Positions 34,299 through 43,308 of a stretch of 64,000 bases of DNA are shown piece after piece (position 1 is the first letter of the stretch; the number at the start of each line of letters is the position of its first letter). A program made the position numbers and the translations under genes. The stretch is from Quillaja saponaria (Eukaryota > Streptophyta > Magnoliopsida > Fabales > Quillajaceae). The stretch is from assembly GCA_029379385.1 (NCBI GenBank), contig CM055618.1, positions 4,226,134-4,290,133 on the forward strand, given 5' to 3'. The notes below the pieces were generated by a model, which made no database searches, was not told the origin of the DNA, and saw only the letters and a program-made list of their open reading frames with translations.

Positions 34299-34600
34299 CA
34301 CTACAAGAAATTAATATAACTACGTTTGCTAGTAGCCATACTCAAAAAATGCAGATGCAAAAAATCACTATCTGTGTCTACATATCTAAGTTTGCATAAC
34401 TGTAGCCGCAGAAAATTGTACATAAAAGTTAAACACAGATACATATTCTATTTTGCAGACATGTTTACTTCTTTAATTTTGGAGCCATTTTTTGAGGGTT
34501 TTTCTACGTCTGTTTTCTTATTATCTACGTTTGCAAAGACAGAAGAAAATACTAATGAATATTTTATTTATATTAACTGCATTTGCTTAGTTAAATCTTA
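34299..34600 (+). mobile_element. CACTA (En/Spm) transposon terminus
   Basis: Begins CACTACAAGAAATTA, the conserved CACTA terminal inverted repeat. Subterminal motifs typical of the superfamily repeat inside: CTACGTTTGCTAG, CTAAGTTTGCAT, CTACGTTTGCAAA and CTGCATTTGCTTAG, in variable spacing. No opposite TTTCTTGTAGTG end was found in the next 2 kb, so only one end survives. The 34326-34601 open frame is non-coding subterminal sequence. Confidence 0.8.
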
Positions 34601-35250
34601 GTTAAAGTCCTTATCGTATTAGGATGGGGAATTCTAGTTGATTTAGGCTTTGATTAGGTGTTTTATTTGAGTTTTAACTTATATCAACTTAGTTTTTATG
34701 TTTGGAAGGTTTAATTCTAAATGGAGTCCTATTAAAAGTTAAATTGGAGGTGAATTCGGCTCAAAATAGCAAAACAGCAAGTTGTTGCCAGAAGCCCCTA
34801 TACTGAGGCGCCAATAAATGGGCACTGTGGTGCCCAAGCCACTACCAGAGTCCCCTGTTTGTCAATTTTTAGGCCACGGTGCGCACTCTATTTAAGAACC
34901 CACCAATGAAGACCAAAAGTTCAATCAAGAATAAGGTTGTCAAGTGGTGGGATAAAAAATCGGAGAGGTCAAAGCAATCAAAGGACAAGTCCAATAGGAT
35001 GAATGAGTTAGCCAAAATGAGTTCTAAGAGGCAATATAAGAGAATAGAAAGAGGTTCATACCCTCGTTGAAAGATAAGGCCTCCAGTGCTTTAGAAGACA
35101 AGGAATAGAACATGACAAAGTCAAGCCAATACTATAAAACAAGTGCTTCTTAGGAAGCAACCCAAGTTTCTTAACTTTTTTTTTTTTTTTTTTAATGTTT
35201 TAGTTCTTATTAAGTGTTGTTTATTTTGCAGGTATATCATTTTTTAACTT
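34601..35250 (+). other. Athila/Tat-like internal 3' remnant
   Basis: LTR-like sequence rich in GGCGCC/GTGCCC phrases (34800-34880), then a basic open frame 34879-35070 (63 codons, Lys/Ser/Arg-rich). Then comes AAGTGCTTCTTAGGAAGCAA with CCCAAGTTTCT, a block repeated at 55125-55160 and typical of Athila/Tat 3' internal DNA. The function of the basic frame is unknown. Confidence 0.55.
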
Positions 35251-36093
35251 CTATGAACTTAGAAACTTTTAACGAGGCCAAGTATTAGAATGTTATAATA
35301 ATAATAATATATATATAAGGCTAGTAGAGGGGTTAAAAAGATAATTTAACCCCCATTATATCACCTTTACCATCTCCTTCTCCAAGCTTCATTTCTCACT
35401 TTTTGCAAATTAGAATCCGAGAGAAACAAAGAGAACCTAGATTAAAATACTCAATAGACTTAAGGGAGAAGATTGCTTGCTTCACAAGTAAATTATGGGC
35501 AGTATTGAAGAACTTGGATTCTGGAGGTGCTAGGTAGGAATGAAGTGGTAGAGAAACTACAATAAGGGAGTTCAAAGGAGATTTAAGAAGAAAGGAGGGA
35601 GATAACACCAATAGTATCAAGGAGTTAGGTTGCCGGTTGATGGAAAATTCTGTATGTACTATGCATTTCCTTACTGTGAATCCTTTTACTGGAAATTGTT
35701 AATTACTTTACTTTACTCCTTTACTACTCCTATTATTCAATTGCATAATTCTGAGCTGATTGAAATTGAAATGGCCTGAATTGAGAAATGATTTTTAATT
35801 GCATGGTTTGGTACTTTGCTTGTTCGTAAGTGTGTTGATATTGACCCTAGAAGTGGCAGATGCTTAAAGGGGTTCTAACACCCTAGTTTCTGAATCCAAT
35901 AAATCAGAGGGGAGATTATTCCTCAAGGGTAAAGTAACAAGCCAAAAACAAGTATGGAACTCCCTCTTTGCATCTGCTCATGAATGAACTTTCCATGTAC
36001 TTGCATAAGATTGAGTTTTCTTGCATCTTCTACAATTTGCTTAAAGCTAGTCTTCAAGCCTTTTTATACTGATCAATGCATTGTACATATTGA
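35251..36093. other. Unassigned AT-rich DNA
   Basis: No recognisable coding sequence or family match. A short TA microsatellite lies near 35309-35318, and a purine-rich stretch runs 35560-35605. Confidence 0.4.
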
Positions 36094-36300
36094 TATTTTT
36101 GTCTCGTCTTTATAAATGAATGTCTGCAGATTGATCATTATTCTGGAAAAGGATTGGCATTGATGAACATGTGCATTCTTGCATGTCATTGCTACTATGT
36201 ATGTTACTTGGATTTCTATGAGGATGTAACTTGCATGAATGAATATTGGCAAGGAGGTTACTATAAGGATGCTGATACTTTGGATCCAATGGAAGAGTAG
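36094..36300 (+). other. Short unassigned reading frame with a splice-acceptor-like start
   Basis: An open frame of 68 codons ends in TAG at 36298-36300. TGTCTGCAG at 36121-36129 resembles a plant 3' splice site, after which 56 codons run to the stop. Residues near the end are LDFYEDVTCMNEYWQGGYYK and DADTLDPMEE, unlike the low-complexity frames elsewhere in the window. I do not recognise the family. It could be the last exon of a captured or decayed host gene, or chance. Confidence 0.3.
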
Positions 36301-36420
36301 ATAGGATGTCGTAAGTTCTGTTTACTCTTAAACGTTAATTGTAAACCTCTATGTCTAACTTAGTTTTTTAGCAAGTCCTCTATATAAGAGACAAAATCTA
36401 TGTTGAAGTTGATCATGGAA

Positions 36421-36564
36421 CTATCTGGTCATTAAGTATATTGAAATGAAAGTGAGGCTAAGGCTCTTGAAATATGCCTCAATGTCCCTGTTAATAGTAG
36501 CCTCCACAAATCTTGCATAATCATCCCAGAAAGGATCCTCCAACTGATACTCTCCAATACCACC
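36421..36564 (-). other. Short unassigned reading frame, minus strand
   Basis: On the minus strand a 47-codon frame reads GGIGEYQLEDPFWDDYARFV, then EATINRDIEAYFKSLSL, and ends in TAG at 36421-36423. Its composition is protein-like. It stops dead at the chromovirus LTR start at 36569, as if the LTR inserted into it. Family not recognised. Confidence 0.3.
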
Positions 36565-36568
36565 CTAG

Positions 36569-37288
36569 TGTGATGACCCGTATTTTCAACTGTGCCTAAT
36601 TAATGAAATTGAAGTTTCAAGTAAATATTTCAAACCCGCTAGAATAACTTAGTGAGCTCTGAAAACTATTTTGGATATTTTTGAGACAATAAAATTATTT
36701 TAGTAAATTACACAAGCTTTCATTTTATACAATAACTAAATTATTTTTACATGATTTTTAAAGTTAAGTATTTACTATTTTGGGTGTTCACATTAATTCG
36801 GGTAAAACTCTTGGAACCTGTTTTCGAATTTTAACTTGGGAAATCCTTTTGAACACACAATGGGAGACAAGAGTTCTCATCCACATTTTTTTTTTCTTCA
36901 TTTTCCTTTGTCCCTTTTTCTCTCTCTTCCTTTTTGCTTCCTCCTTCCTCCTTCCTCCTTCCTCCCTCCTCCCTCCTTCTTCCTTCTTCCACCCTCCTCC
37001 CCCCTCCCTTCCCCCCTCCTTCCTCCTACCTCCTCTATACTCGAGCTCTTCTTCCTCTCTTCTTTGCAGAAACCATAGGAGCCTTAATTGCTCTCCTTTC
37101 CAGCTGAAACACACTCTCTTTTTCCTCTCTAAGACCCTCCTAAAACCTCTCCAAGTCAGCCCTCTCACCCTTCCAAAAAAGCTTCGATTTGTCTCCGATT
37201 TTGGAGTGATTTCAATGGCAATTTCTGCCCCCTTTCTCCTCCATTTCAAGCCTATTTCTAGCTACAAATAGCAACCCAAAACAGCCCC
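36569..37288 (+). repeat. Chromovirus 5' LTR, first part
   Basis: Starts TGTGATGACCCG and aligns with 51243-51860. It contains a long polypyrimidine tract (36888-37061) and TTCCAGCTGAA and CCTCTAAGACCCTCCTAAAA blocks shared with the 3' LTR. The frame 36780-37271 and its antisense partner are products of the low-complexity tract. The LTR is interrupted after GCAACCCAAAACAGCCCC, where EPRV segment B begins. Confidence 0.85.
36888..37061 (+). repeat. Polypyrimidine tract
   Basis: About 170 bp of almost pure C/T with repeated CCTCCTTCCTCC. Shorter versions sit at the same place in the related LTRs (51548-51630, 29885-29955). Confidence 0.92.
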
Positions 37289-37302
37289 TAGTATCAAAGC
37301 TA
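37289..37302 (+). promoter_or_regulatory. Decayed EPRV primer binding site
   Basis: TAGTATCAAAGCTA aligns with the intact site TGGTATCAGAGCCA at 57730-57743 in segment D. The following leader (CCTTAAAGGTTG and on) matches in both copies. It lies exactly at the junction with the chromovirus LTR. Confidence 0.8.
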
Positions 37303-37476
37303 GTAACCTTAAAGGTTGATAGAGTGTGAGAATAGTCTTAAACTATCTGTTCATTAATCTTCAAATTCGAGGAGCTAAACCCAGGAAACGACGTCGAGGC
37401 ATCTAATAACCTGTGTGTAGTCCATTGAGGGTTGAGTAAGTCTTTTGACAATTTGTCCCTTTGACTCGAAGATAAA

Positions 37477-38190
37477 ATGGCTAGTATTTTAAAAAGATTT
37501 TCAAACTCTGTTAATTCTTCTGGTTCATATATTAATGGTTCAAGTGGCGTTAAAACCATTAACGAGATTTGTACTAAATACTTCTGCCCTTATATGTGTT
37601 AGGGACACAAGACATAATAAGTTCTCAGACTCCTTATTAGGGTGTATAGAATTGAGTCTTTGTGATGGTCCTATCTTCTTTAGTTGCTATCCTAATTTTT
37701 CAATATCTTTAACAGATCAAAACATAATGAATGCATTAACTCTAAACATTCAGTCTCATGGTTTTGACATGATACCAAGATCTAAAAACGTAGTTTTAAT
37801 ATACAGGATTTACTACAAAGTAATGAATACAATGGCTCCTAATGCTAAGATTGAGTCAAAAAGAGGTGAAACCACACTCTTTATAGCAAATCCAGCTAAG
37901 ACAAATATGGTGGTACCTAAGACAATCACTTGGGATCAAGTAAATCGTCCTGAAACTTGGAAAATTGACCAAGGTATTCCCCCTAAGAAAATAGAGTCTA
38001 GAGACCTAGAATCAGTAATGAATATACTGACGGTGATGTAGACATAAAATTCTCTTCAAATAAAAAGATTAGATTAAATCTAGGAGAATCTTCTAAAAGA
38101 AGTTCTACCTCTTCTATTCCTACCACTGAAGCTGAAATAAAGCAGGTAATAGAGGGAATTATAAAATCCAAAGATCAGGTTAGCCACCCT
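37477..38190 (+). pseudogene. EPRV movement protein remnant (segment B)
   Basis: The ATG at 37477 opens MASILKRFSNSVNSS, after which about 250 bp present in segment D are deleted. The frame 37535-38041 carries MVQVALKPLTRF, SLLGCIELSLCDGPIFF and RGETTLFIANPAK, the pattern of caulimovirid 30K-superfamily movement proteins. These line plasmodesmata to move virus between cells. A frameshift near 38035 leads into a Ser/Thr-rich tail (38045-38190). It is inactive because of the N-terminal deletion and frame changes. Confidence 0.8.
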
Positions 38191-39784
38191 CAGTACCAAG
38201 TGGAAACACCTTCTGAACTAGGGTTAAAATCACACTTAAAAGATAATTCTCCAACACCCTCTGAAATAGGATACAGCGTACGCATGTTATCCTCTAAAGA
38301 GTCATTACATCCATTCACCATTAATCATAAATGGTTTTATACAACTTTTAGTGAAAAGGAAAGAGATTATTGGATCTCTATGCATAAGCAGTATATGGAA
38401 AAATTTCATAAGAAACCAGCATTCTTTAAGTGGCCCGAATGAGCATTTAGGTTCCACAAAAAAGATTAGCCTGATTTTGAGGATCCTAAGTTTGTAAATG
38501 TTCTGGAAACTGCTTATCAAAACTTTTTCACCAGGGAGGGAAATAATATAGCAGCAGTTCATCCTCCAAAGTCATCACTTTCAATTAAAAAATCTAAAGG
38601 TGAAATAATAGTTAATCCTTATTCAGCTATACCAAAAGAAGCCTCTACTTCAAGTGCCCTAGTTGAAATATCCAACCAAAGCAATTATACAAATTTATTT
38701 CTTCAATCTTTAGGAAAACAGTCCTCAAGGATAGAAAATTTTCTTATTCAAGAAAAGTCTTCCCAACAAATAATTCCTCATACTTTAGGATCTTCTACTA
38801 AAGAATTTGCTAAGATAGATCCTATCATGATGAAGCGCCCCCCCCCCAGACCCTATAAAAAATGTATTACCCAAGACCCTCACCGTTAGATCTTCAGTAC
38901 AAATATTGATGGACTGGCAAAATACCAAATCCTCCGAACAACTAAACACATGCTAATGTATGTTGTAGCATGTAGGTCCAATGGTAACACTGATAGGGAA
39001 ACAGCCCTAGCCATAATTAGTGGGTTTACAGGTCAACTATTAGGTTGGTGGGATTTCCATTTTTAGATGTCTCTAAACAAGAAATTTTAAATTCTGTAAA
39101 ACAGGATAATGGAAATTTAATTACTGACATAGTTAATACCAAGATCTATACTATTATAAACCACTATATAGGAGCTAATATGCTTAAGTTAAATAAATTA
39201 TATGAACAACTGATTAATCTTAGTTATCTAGATCTATCTCACTTTCAGTGGTATAAAGATGTGTTTTTATCTAGAGTTTATCAGAGACCAACAGTCAAGC
39301 TGACTTTTGGAAAGAAAAGAGTTTAGCAAGTCTCCCAACTCTGTTTGCAGATAAAATCAGAAACAAACTAAAAGATAAACATGGTGGTAATATACCCTAT
39401 AGCAATTACACTTATGGAGAACTAGCTTCAGAGGTCGTGTCGGAAGGAATATCATTATGTAATGATATTAGGCTAAAAAGACAAATTGATAAAGAGAAAC
39501 TAAGAGGGAAAAGAGCCTTAAGAAATTTTTGTGAACAGTTTGGATACCCTTCTGGAAGCCAGTTTAAGCAATCTAAAAAGACTCATAAATTTCAAAAGAA
39601 ATTCTCTGATAAACTATATAAGAGAATACAGTACAAAAGAAATGATAAGGTAAAAGCAGGTTATTACGAATCTAGTAAAAAACCTGTAACAAAGGAAGCT
39701 AATTATAAAAAGGTTCCTATTTGTTATAAGTGTGGAAAATCAGGTCACTTCCAAAATAAATGCAGAGTTAAAAAAGAAAATTAA
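38191..39784 (+). pseudogene. EPRV coat protein region with zinc knuckle (segment B)
   Basis: 38200-38442 includes ERDYWISMHKQY and FHKKPAFFKW, then a stop. A CP core follows with ISGFTGQLLGWWDF at about 39018-39058 and HFQWYKDVFLSRVYQRP at about 39240-39290. A further block 39437-39784 gives LRNFCEQFGYPSGSQFKQS and the zinc knuckle CYKCGKSGHFQNKC (39722-39763). This order is shared with caulimovirid capsid proteins, where the knuckle binds viral RNA. A poly-C run at 38836-38845 and several stops break the frame. Compared with segment D, part of the hinge before the core is deleted. Confidence 0.82.
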
Positions 39785-40470
39785 TGCTTTTCAAATTGAT
39801 GAAGGTTTAAAGAAATCCTTATGTCAAATCTTATTAGAAGACTTTGACAAAGAAAAGGAACAAATGAATGCTTTTATAATAGAGCAGTCTAAATCAGACT
39901 TGAGTCTAGAAGAGTCAGAAGATGAATATAACTCTGAGTCAGAACAGTCTAAAAAATCAAGATGTTGTTCTAATAAAGATTGTGATGAATGTATCCTAAA
40001 AACCATAAGTTTAAACATTTTTAGTATAAATGTCTTGTCTAAAGAAGAAAGTCTAATTCTAAACTTAATTAATAAAATTGTGAACCCTAAGTATAAATGT
40101 CTTGTCCAAAGAAGAAAGTCTAATTCTAAACTTAATTAATAAAATTGTAGACCCTGAGGAAAGAAGAATACAGTTAGAAAACTATATTCAAATGACTAAC
40201 AAGGATAAAATTTCAGTAATAAAAGGAAGTATAAAAGATGATTCTTATCCCTTTAAGAATATTATTGAAAGAGTAAAAATTGTTAACTCTTCATAAAAAA
40301 AAACCAACAATTGCTGATTTAAAATCAGAAATTAATGAAATCAAGGAAGAAGAAAAACTCTAAAACAGAGAGTTTCTATTCTAGAAGAATCGGATGAAAA
40401 TCAGTTCCAAGATCTTCTATGGGAATCATCAAAAGAAACAAAAAATCCAGAACCTGAAATAGAGAAAAAG
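39785..40470 (+). pseudogene. EPRV acidic/coiled-coil linker (segment B)
   Basis: Glu/Ser/Lys-rich segment between the zinc knuckle and protease: SDLSLEESEDEYNSESEQSK, then a Cys pair (CCSNKDCDEC) and the LSKEESLILNLINKI repeat. A 67-bp tandem duplication (40023-40156) breaks the frame. Its role is unknown; acidic tails occur in caulimovirid capsid precursors. Confidence 0.7.
40023..40156. repeat. 67-bp tandem duplication in EPRV linker
   Basis: Copy 1 at 40023-40089 and copy 2 at 40090-40156, each with AGTATAAATGTCTTGTC and TAATTAATAAAATTGT; segment D has a single copy. Confidence 0.92.
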
Positions 40471-40835
40471 GCCAAGGAAGGAACTGTAAACATCCTTAAT
40501 GATCCAGAAGGATCGATTTGTGCTGTAGACTTAGTTATAGCACAAAAATGGTTTACTAAAATAACTATAATTGTGAATAATGAATTCAATTTTCAGTATG
40601 TAGTCTTAATAGATTTAGGAGCATATTTGAATTGCATAAATGAAGGATTAGTTCTATCCAAGTATTTCCAGAAAACAACTCAAATACTTCATGCTGCGAA
40701 TGGGAGTAATCTTAGGAAACCATTTTTTACATATAATATTCCCCATTTCCAAGATAGATGAATTAGGGGTAGAAACTACAATAAAGGGTAGACAAATTAA
40801 ATTTAAATTTGTTGAAGAACCTTGAATTCATGAAA
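40471..40835 (+). pseudogene. EPRV aspartic protease remnant (segment B)
   Basis: NEFNFQYVVLIDLGAYLNCI lies in the 40573-40761 frame. The catalytic D-T/S-G triplet reads D-L-G here. About 100 bp present in segment D after NGS (from about 40700) are deleted, joining directly to the GNHF-type region. The enzyme would process the viral polyprotein. The active-site change and deletion make it non-functional. Confidence 0.8.
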
Positions 40836-41759
40836 TCAATCTTACAAAATATACCATTAGAAGAAAAGGGAAAATTTCTAATGTCTCTAAAGGAAGAGAT
40901 AGAATATAAGAGAATTGGGCAACAATTGAAATCTCCAAAGCTTCAAGATGAAATAAAAAAATTTCAAATAAAATTGAACAAACAATTTGTGCTAAGATAC
41001 CTAATGCCTTTTGGAACAGAAAATAGCATATTATAAAATTGCCTTATGAACCAGATTTCTTTGAAAAACAAATTCCTACTAAGGCTAGACATATAGTTAT
41101 GGGTCCTAGACACTTAGAAATCTATAAGACAAAGATAGAAGAATTACTAAAAACGGGATTAATTAGAAAAAGTTACAGTCCCTGGAGTTGCCCAGCATTT
41201 TATGTAGAAAATGCAGCAGAATTAGAAAGAGGAGTCCCAAGCTTAGTAATTAATTACAAACCTTTAAATAAAGCTTTAAGATGGATTAGGTATCTAATTC
41301 CTAATAAAAAGGATTTGTTAAATAGACTTTATGATGCCAAAATATTCTCTAAATTTGATATGAAGTCAGGATATTGGCAAATTCAAATAGATAAATAAGA
41401 TAGGTAAAACTGCCTTTACTATACCTTTTGGGCATTATGAATTGAATGTTATGCCATTTGGATTAAAAAATGTTCCATCTGAATTTCAAAATATAATGAA
41501 TGATATTTTTAATTCTTATCATGAATTCATAATTGTTTATATTGATGATGTTTTAGTATTTTGTCCTTCTATTGAAAAACATTTCAAACATCTCAATATA
41601 TTTTTGAATACTGTCATGAAGGCGGGATTATCAGTTTCGGCAAAAAAGGTAAAAACATTTCAAATTGCTATTCGTTTTGTAGGACATAATATTCATAAAG
41701 GTATATTATACCTATTGATAGAGCCATACAATTTGCTGACAAATTCCCTAATGAAATAA
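40836..41759 (+). pseudogene. EPRV reverse transcriptase (segment B)
   Basis: 40809-41036 gives the connector KGKFLMSLKEEIEYKRI. 41039-41398 gives YEPDFFEKQIPTKAR, LIRKSYSPWSCPAFYV and FSKFDMKSGYWQIQID. After a frameshift near 41397, 41442-41759 gives MPFGLKNVPSEFQNIMNDIF and the catalytic YIDDVLVF with YIDD at 41538-41549. It ends in VGHNIHKG. The RT would copy pregenomic RNA to DNA. Catalytic residues survive but the frame is broken. Confidence 0.92.
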
Positions 41760-42215
41760 GGGAAAAATAACAAATGCAGAGATTCTTAGGAAGCCTGAAT
41801 TATGTAGGTGAATTTTACAAAGACTTAGCTTTAGATTGCAAATTATTAGTTGCACGATTAAAAAAGAATCCTCTAGAATGGAACAATGACTTTACAGAAG
41901 CAATTAAGAGGATAAAATAGTTAGATTTACTTCAGTAACTTGGAAGGGTGCACAACATAATTATTTTACTATAAAGAAGAAAATATTATCTATAGTTATG
42001 TGAATCGCTAAGTTAGAATCTGACCTGTTAAATAAAAAATTCTTATAAAGAATAGATTGCAAGTCTGCCAAAGATATCGTTCTCAAAGATGTTAAAAATA
42101 TAGCATCTAAATAGATATTTGCTAGATGGCAGGGAATCCTTTCTGTTTTTGAATTTGATATTGAATTTATTAAAGGAGAAATTAATTCTCTACCATATTT
42201 TTTTAACTAGAGAAT
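41760..42215 (+). pseudogene. EPRV RNase H remnant (segment B)
   Basis: LGSLNYVGEFYKDLALDCKL leads in. A deletion near 41920 removes the first catalytic Asp block, which is still present in segment C as VETDASEIGYAS. FTSVTWKGAQHNYFTIKKK, then KDVKNIASK and FARWQGILSVFEFDIEFIKG, follow with stops. Confidence 0.82.
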
Positions 42216-42990
42216 TTTTGCAGGGATCTTAAAGGAAAAGGTGTTCTGACATCTCAAACAAATTCTCTTGCAAAAAGGAGTGTTGCTATTCCTAATACTG
42301 AGCATTCAGATAAAGACTTCTTATGTGATCAGGCTTATGAATCAGCCCTTTCTTGTAATACCAAGGACATCAAATACCCATATATCCCTCTATCTTATAC
42401 AAAGATAGCCCTAATAGAAAGAGGTATGCTAATTTAGCTCCATTCGAGATAGCTCCTTTTTATCCCAATAATCATCTTCCACCTGAATTAGAACCCCATA
42501 ATATTTTATTTTATCTAAATATTCATGTGGATACTTAATCAATATCTCACAAACCCTGGATAAGAGCAGAGAATGAATGGGCTTATTAAAAAATCATTAT
42601 TTATAAAGTGATGAAGCCTGAAGAATGGGGTATAGATTTGTACCGCCAAAAACAAATTAAAGATCGAATAATTTTTCCCCGATTATATGGCTGCGTGGAT
42701 TAATTTTTCCCTGGTATAGATTTGTACCGCCAAAAACAAAGCAAGAAAACACAATTGGTTCTTAAGGTTCACCTCAAATAAAGAACTATCTCCCACTACT
42801 TTTCCTCAATGGTTCAAATCATAGTACTTTTCTTGGGGATTATTTCCTATATCCGTACCTAAATATATGCATCAATATTGGCAGAGATTCTGTGAGAATA
42901 ATAATTCTCTGGACCCTCAAGACAAAATTATTATGTTTACAGCTTATTATCAGCTCCCCTGGATTGTAACAGTGGGCTTGTACCTTTTGT
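42216..42990 (+). pseudogene. EPRV polyprotein C-terminal region (segment B)
   Basis: Decayed frame after RNase H with phrases TSQTNSLAKRSVAIPN, ISHKPWIRAENEW-like and PQDKIIMFTAYYQLPWIVT. A 28-bp direct repeat (42630-42656 and 42714-42740, GTATAGATTTGTACCGCC) records a local duplication. I recognise no domain; similar unnamed C-terminal extensions occur in some caulimovirids. Confidence 0.6.
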
Positions 42991-43308
42991 ACTTGTAGCC
43001 GCTATTGTAAAATTGTTGTCGTCAAGTTGCACCTGTGAACGTGTTCTTTACATGTAGTCTATTAATAAATAATCTATTCTTATTAACGTAAGTTTTTCTT
43101 AAATCCTTTCTTTTAAATATTTGCTATGGGCTGCTGAATCTTGTTGCAACTGTTATACTATGTTCTGTGTATTTCTTTGTTTGTGTGCGCTTATTAATGT
43201 AAGTTTTTCTTGAATCCTTTCTTTTAAATATTTGCTCTGGGCTGCTGAATCTTGTTGCAGCTGTTATACTATGTTCATTGTGTGTTTCTTTGTTTCAACT
43301 ATCTAGGA
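42991..43308 (+). promoter_or_regulatory. EPRV intergenic region with 111-bp duplication
   Basis: Non-coding end of segment B, corresponding to the transcript leader/terminator zone upstream of the PBS; the same sequence precedes the intact PBS in segment D (57627-57729). Two copies of a 111-bp unit lie at 43081-43191 and 43192-43297 (TTTTAAATATTTGCT, GGGCTGCTGAATCTTGTTGC). A TATA-like ATTAATAAATAA is near 43060. A promoter role is inferred from position only. Confidence 0.6.

Larger units (their letters stand above)
37289..43308 (+). mobile_element. Endogenous pararetrovirus segment B, near genome-length
   Basis: Runs in viral order from a decayed primer binding site through movement protein, coat protein with zinc knuckle, protease, RT, RNase H and a C-terminal region, to the intergenic region that precedes the PBS in the circular genome. 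It thus spans about one genome unit with deletions (about 6.0 kb). Caulimoviridae are plant double-stranded DNA viruses replicating by reverse transcription without integrase, so the integration was passive. Stops and deletions occur in every gene. Family placement is firm from domain order and PBS; the genus (petuvirus- or florendovirus-like) is unresolved. Confidence 0.88.

Noticed and set aside
36780..37271. 163-codon Ser/Pro/Phe-rich frame and its 153-codon Arg/Glu/Gly-rich antisense partner
   Set aside because: Both are generated by the polypyrimidine tract of a chromovirus LTR.
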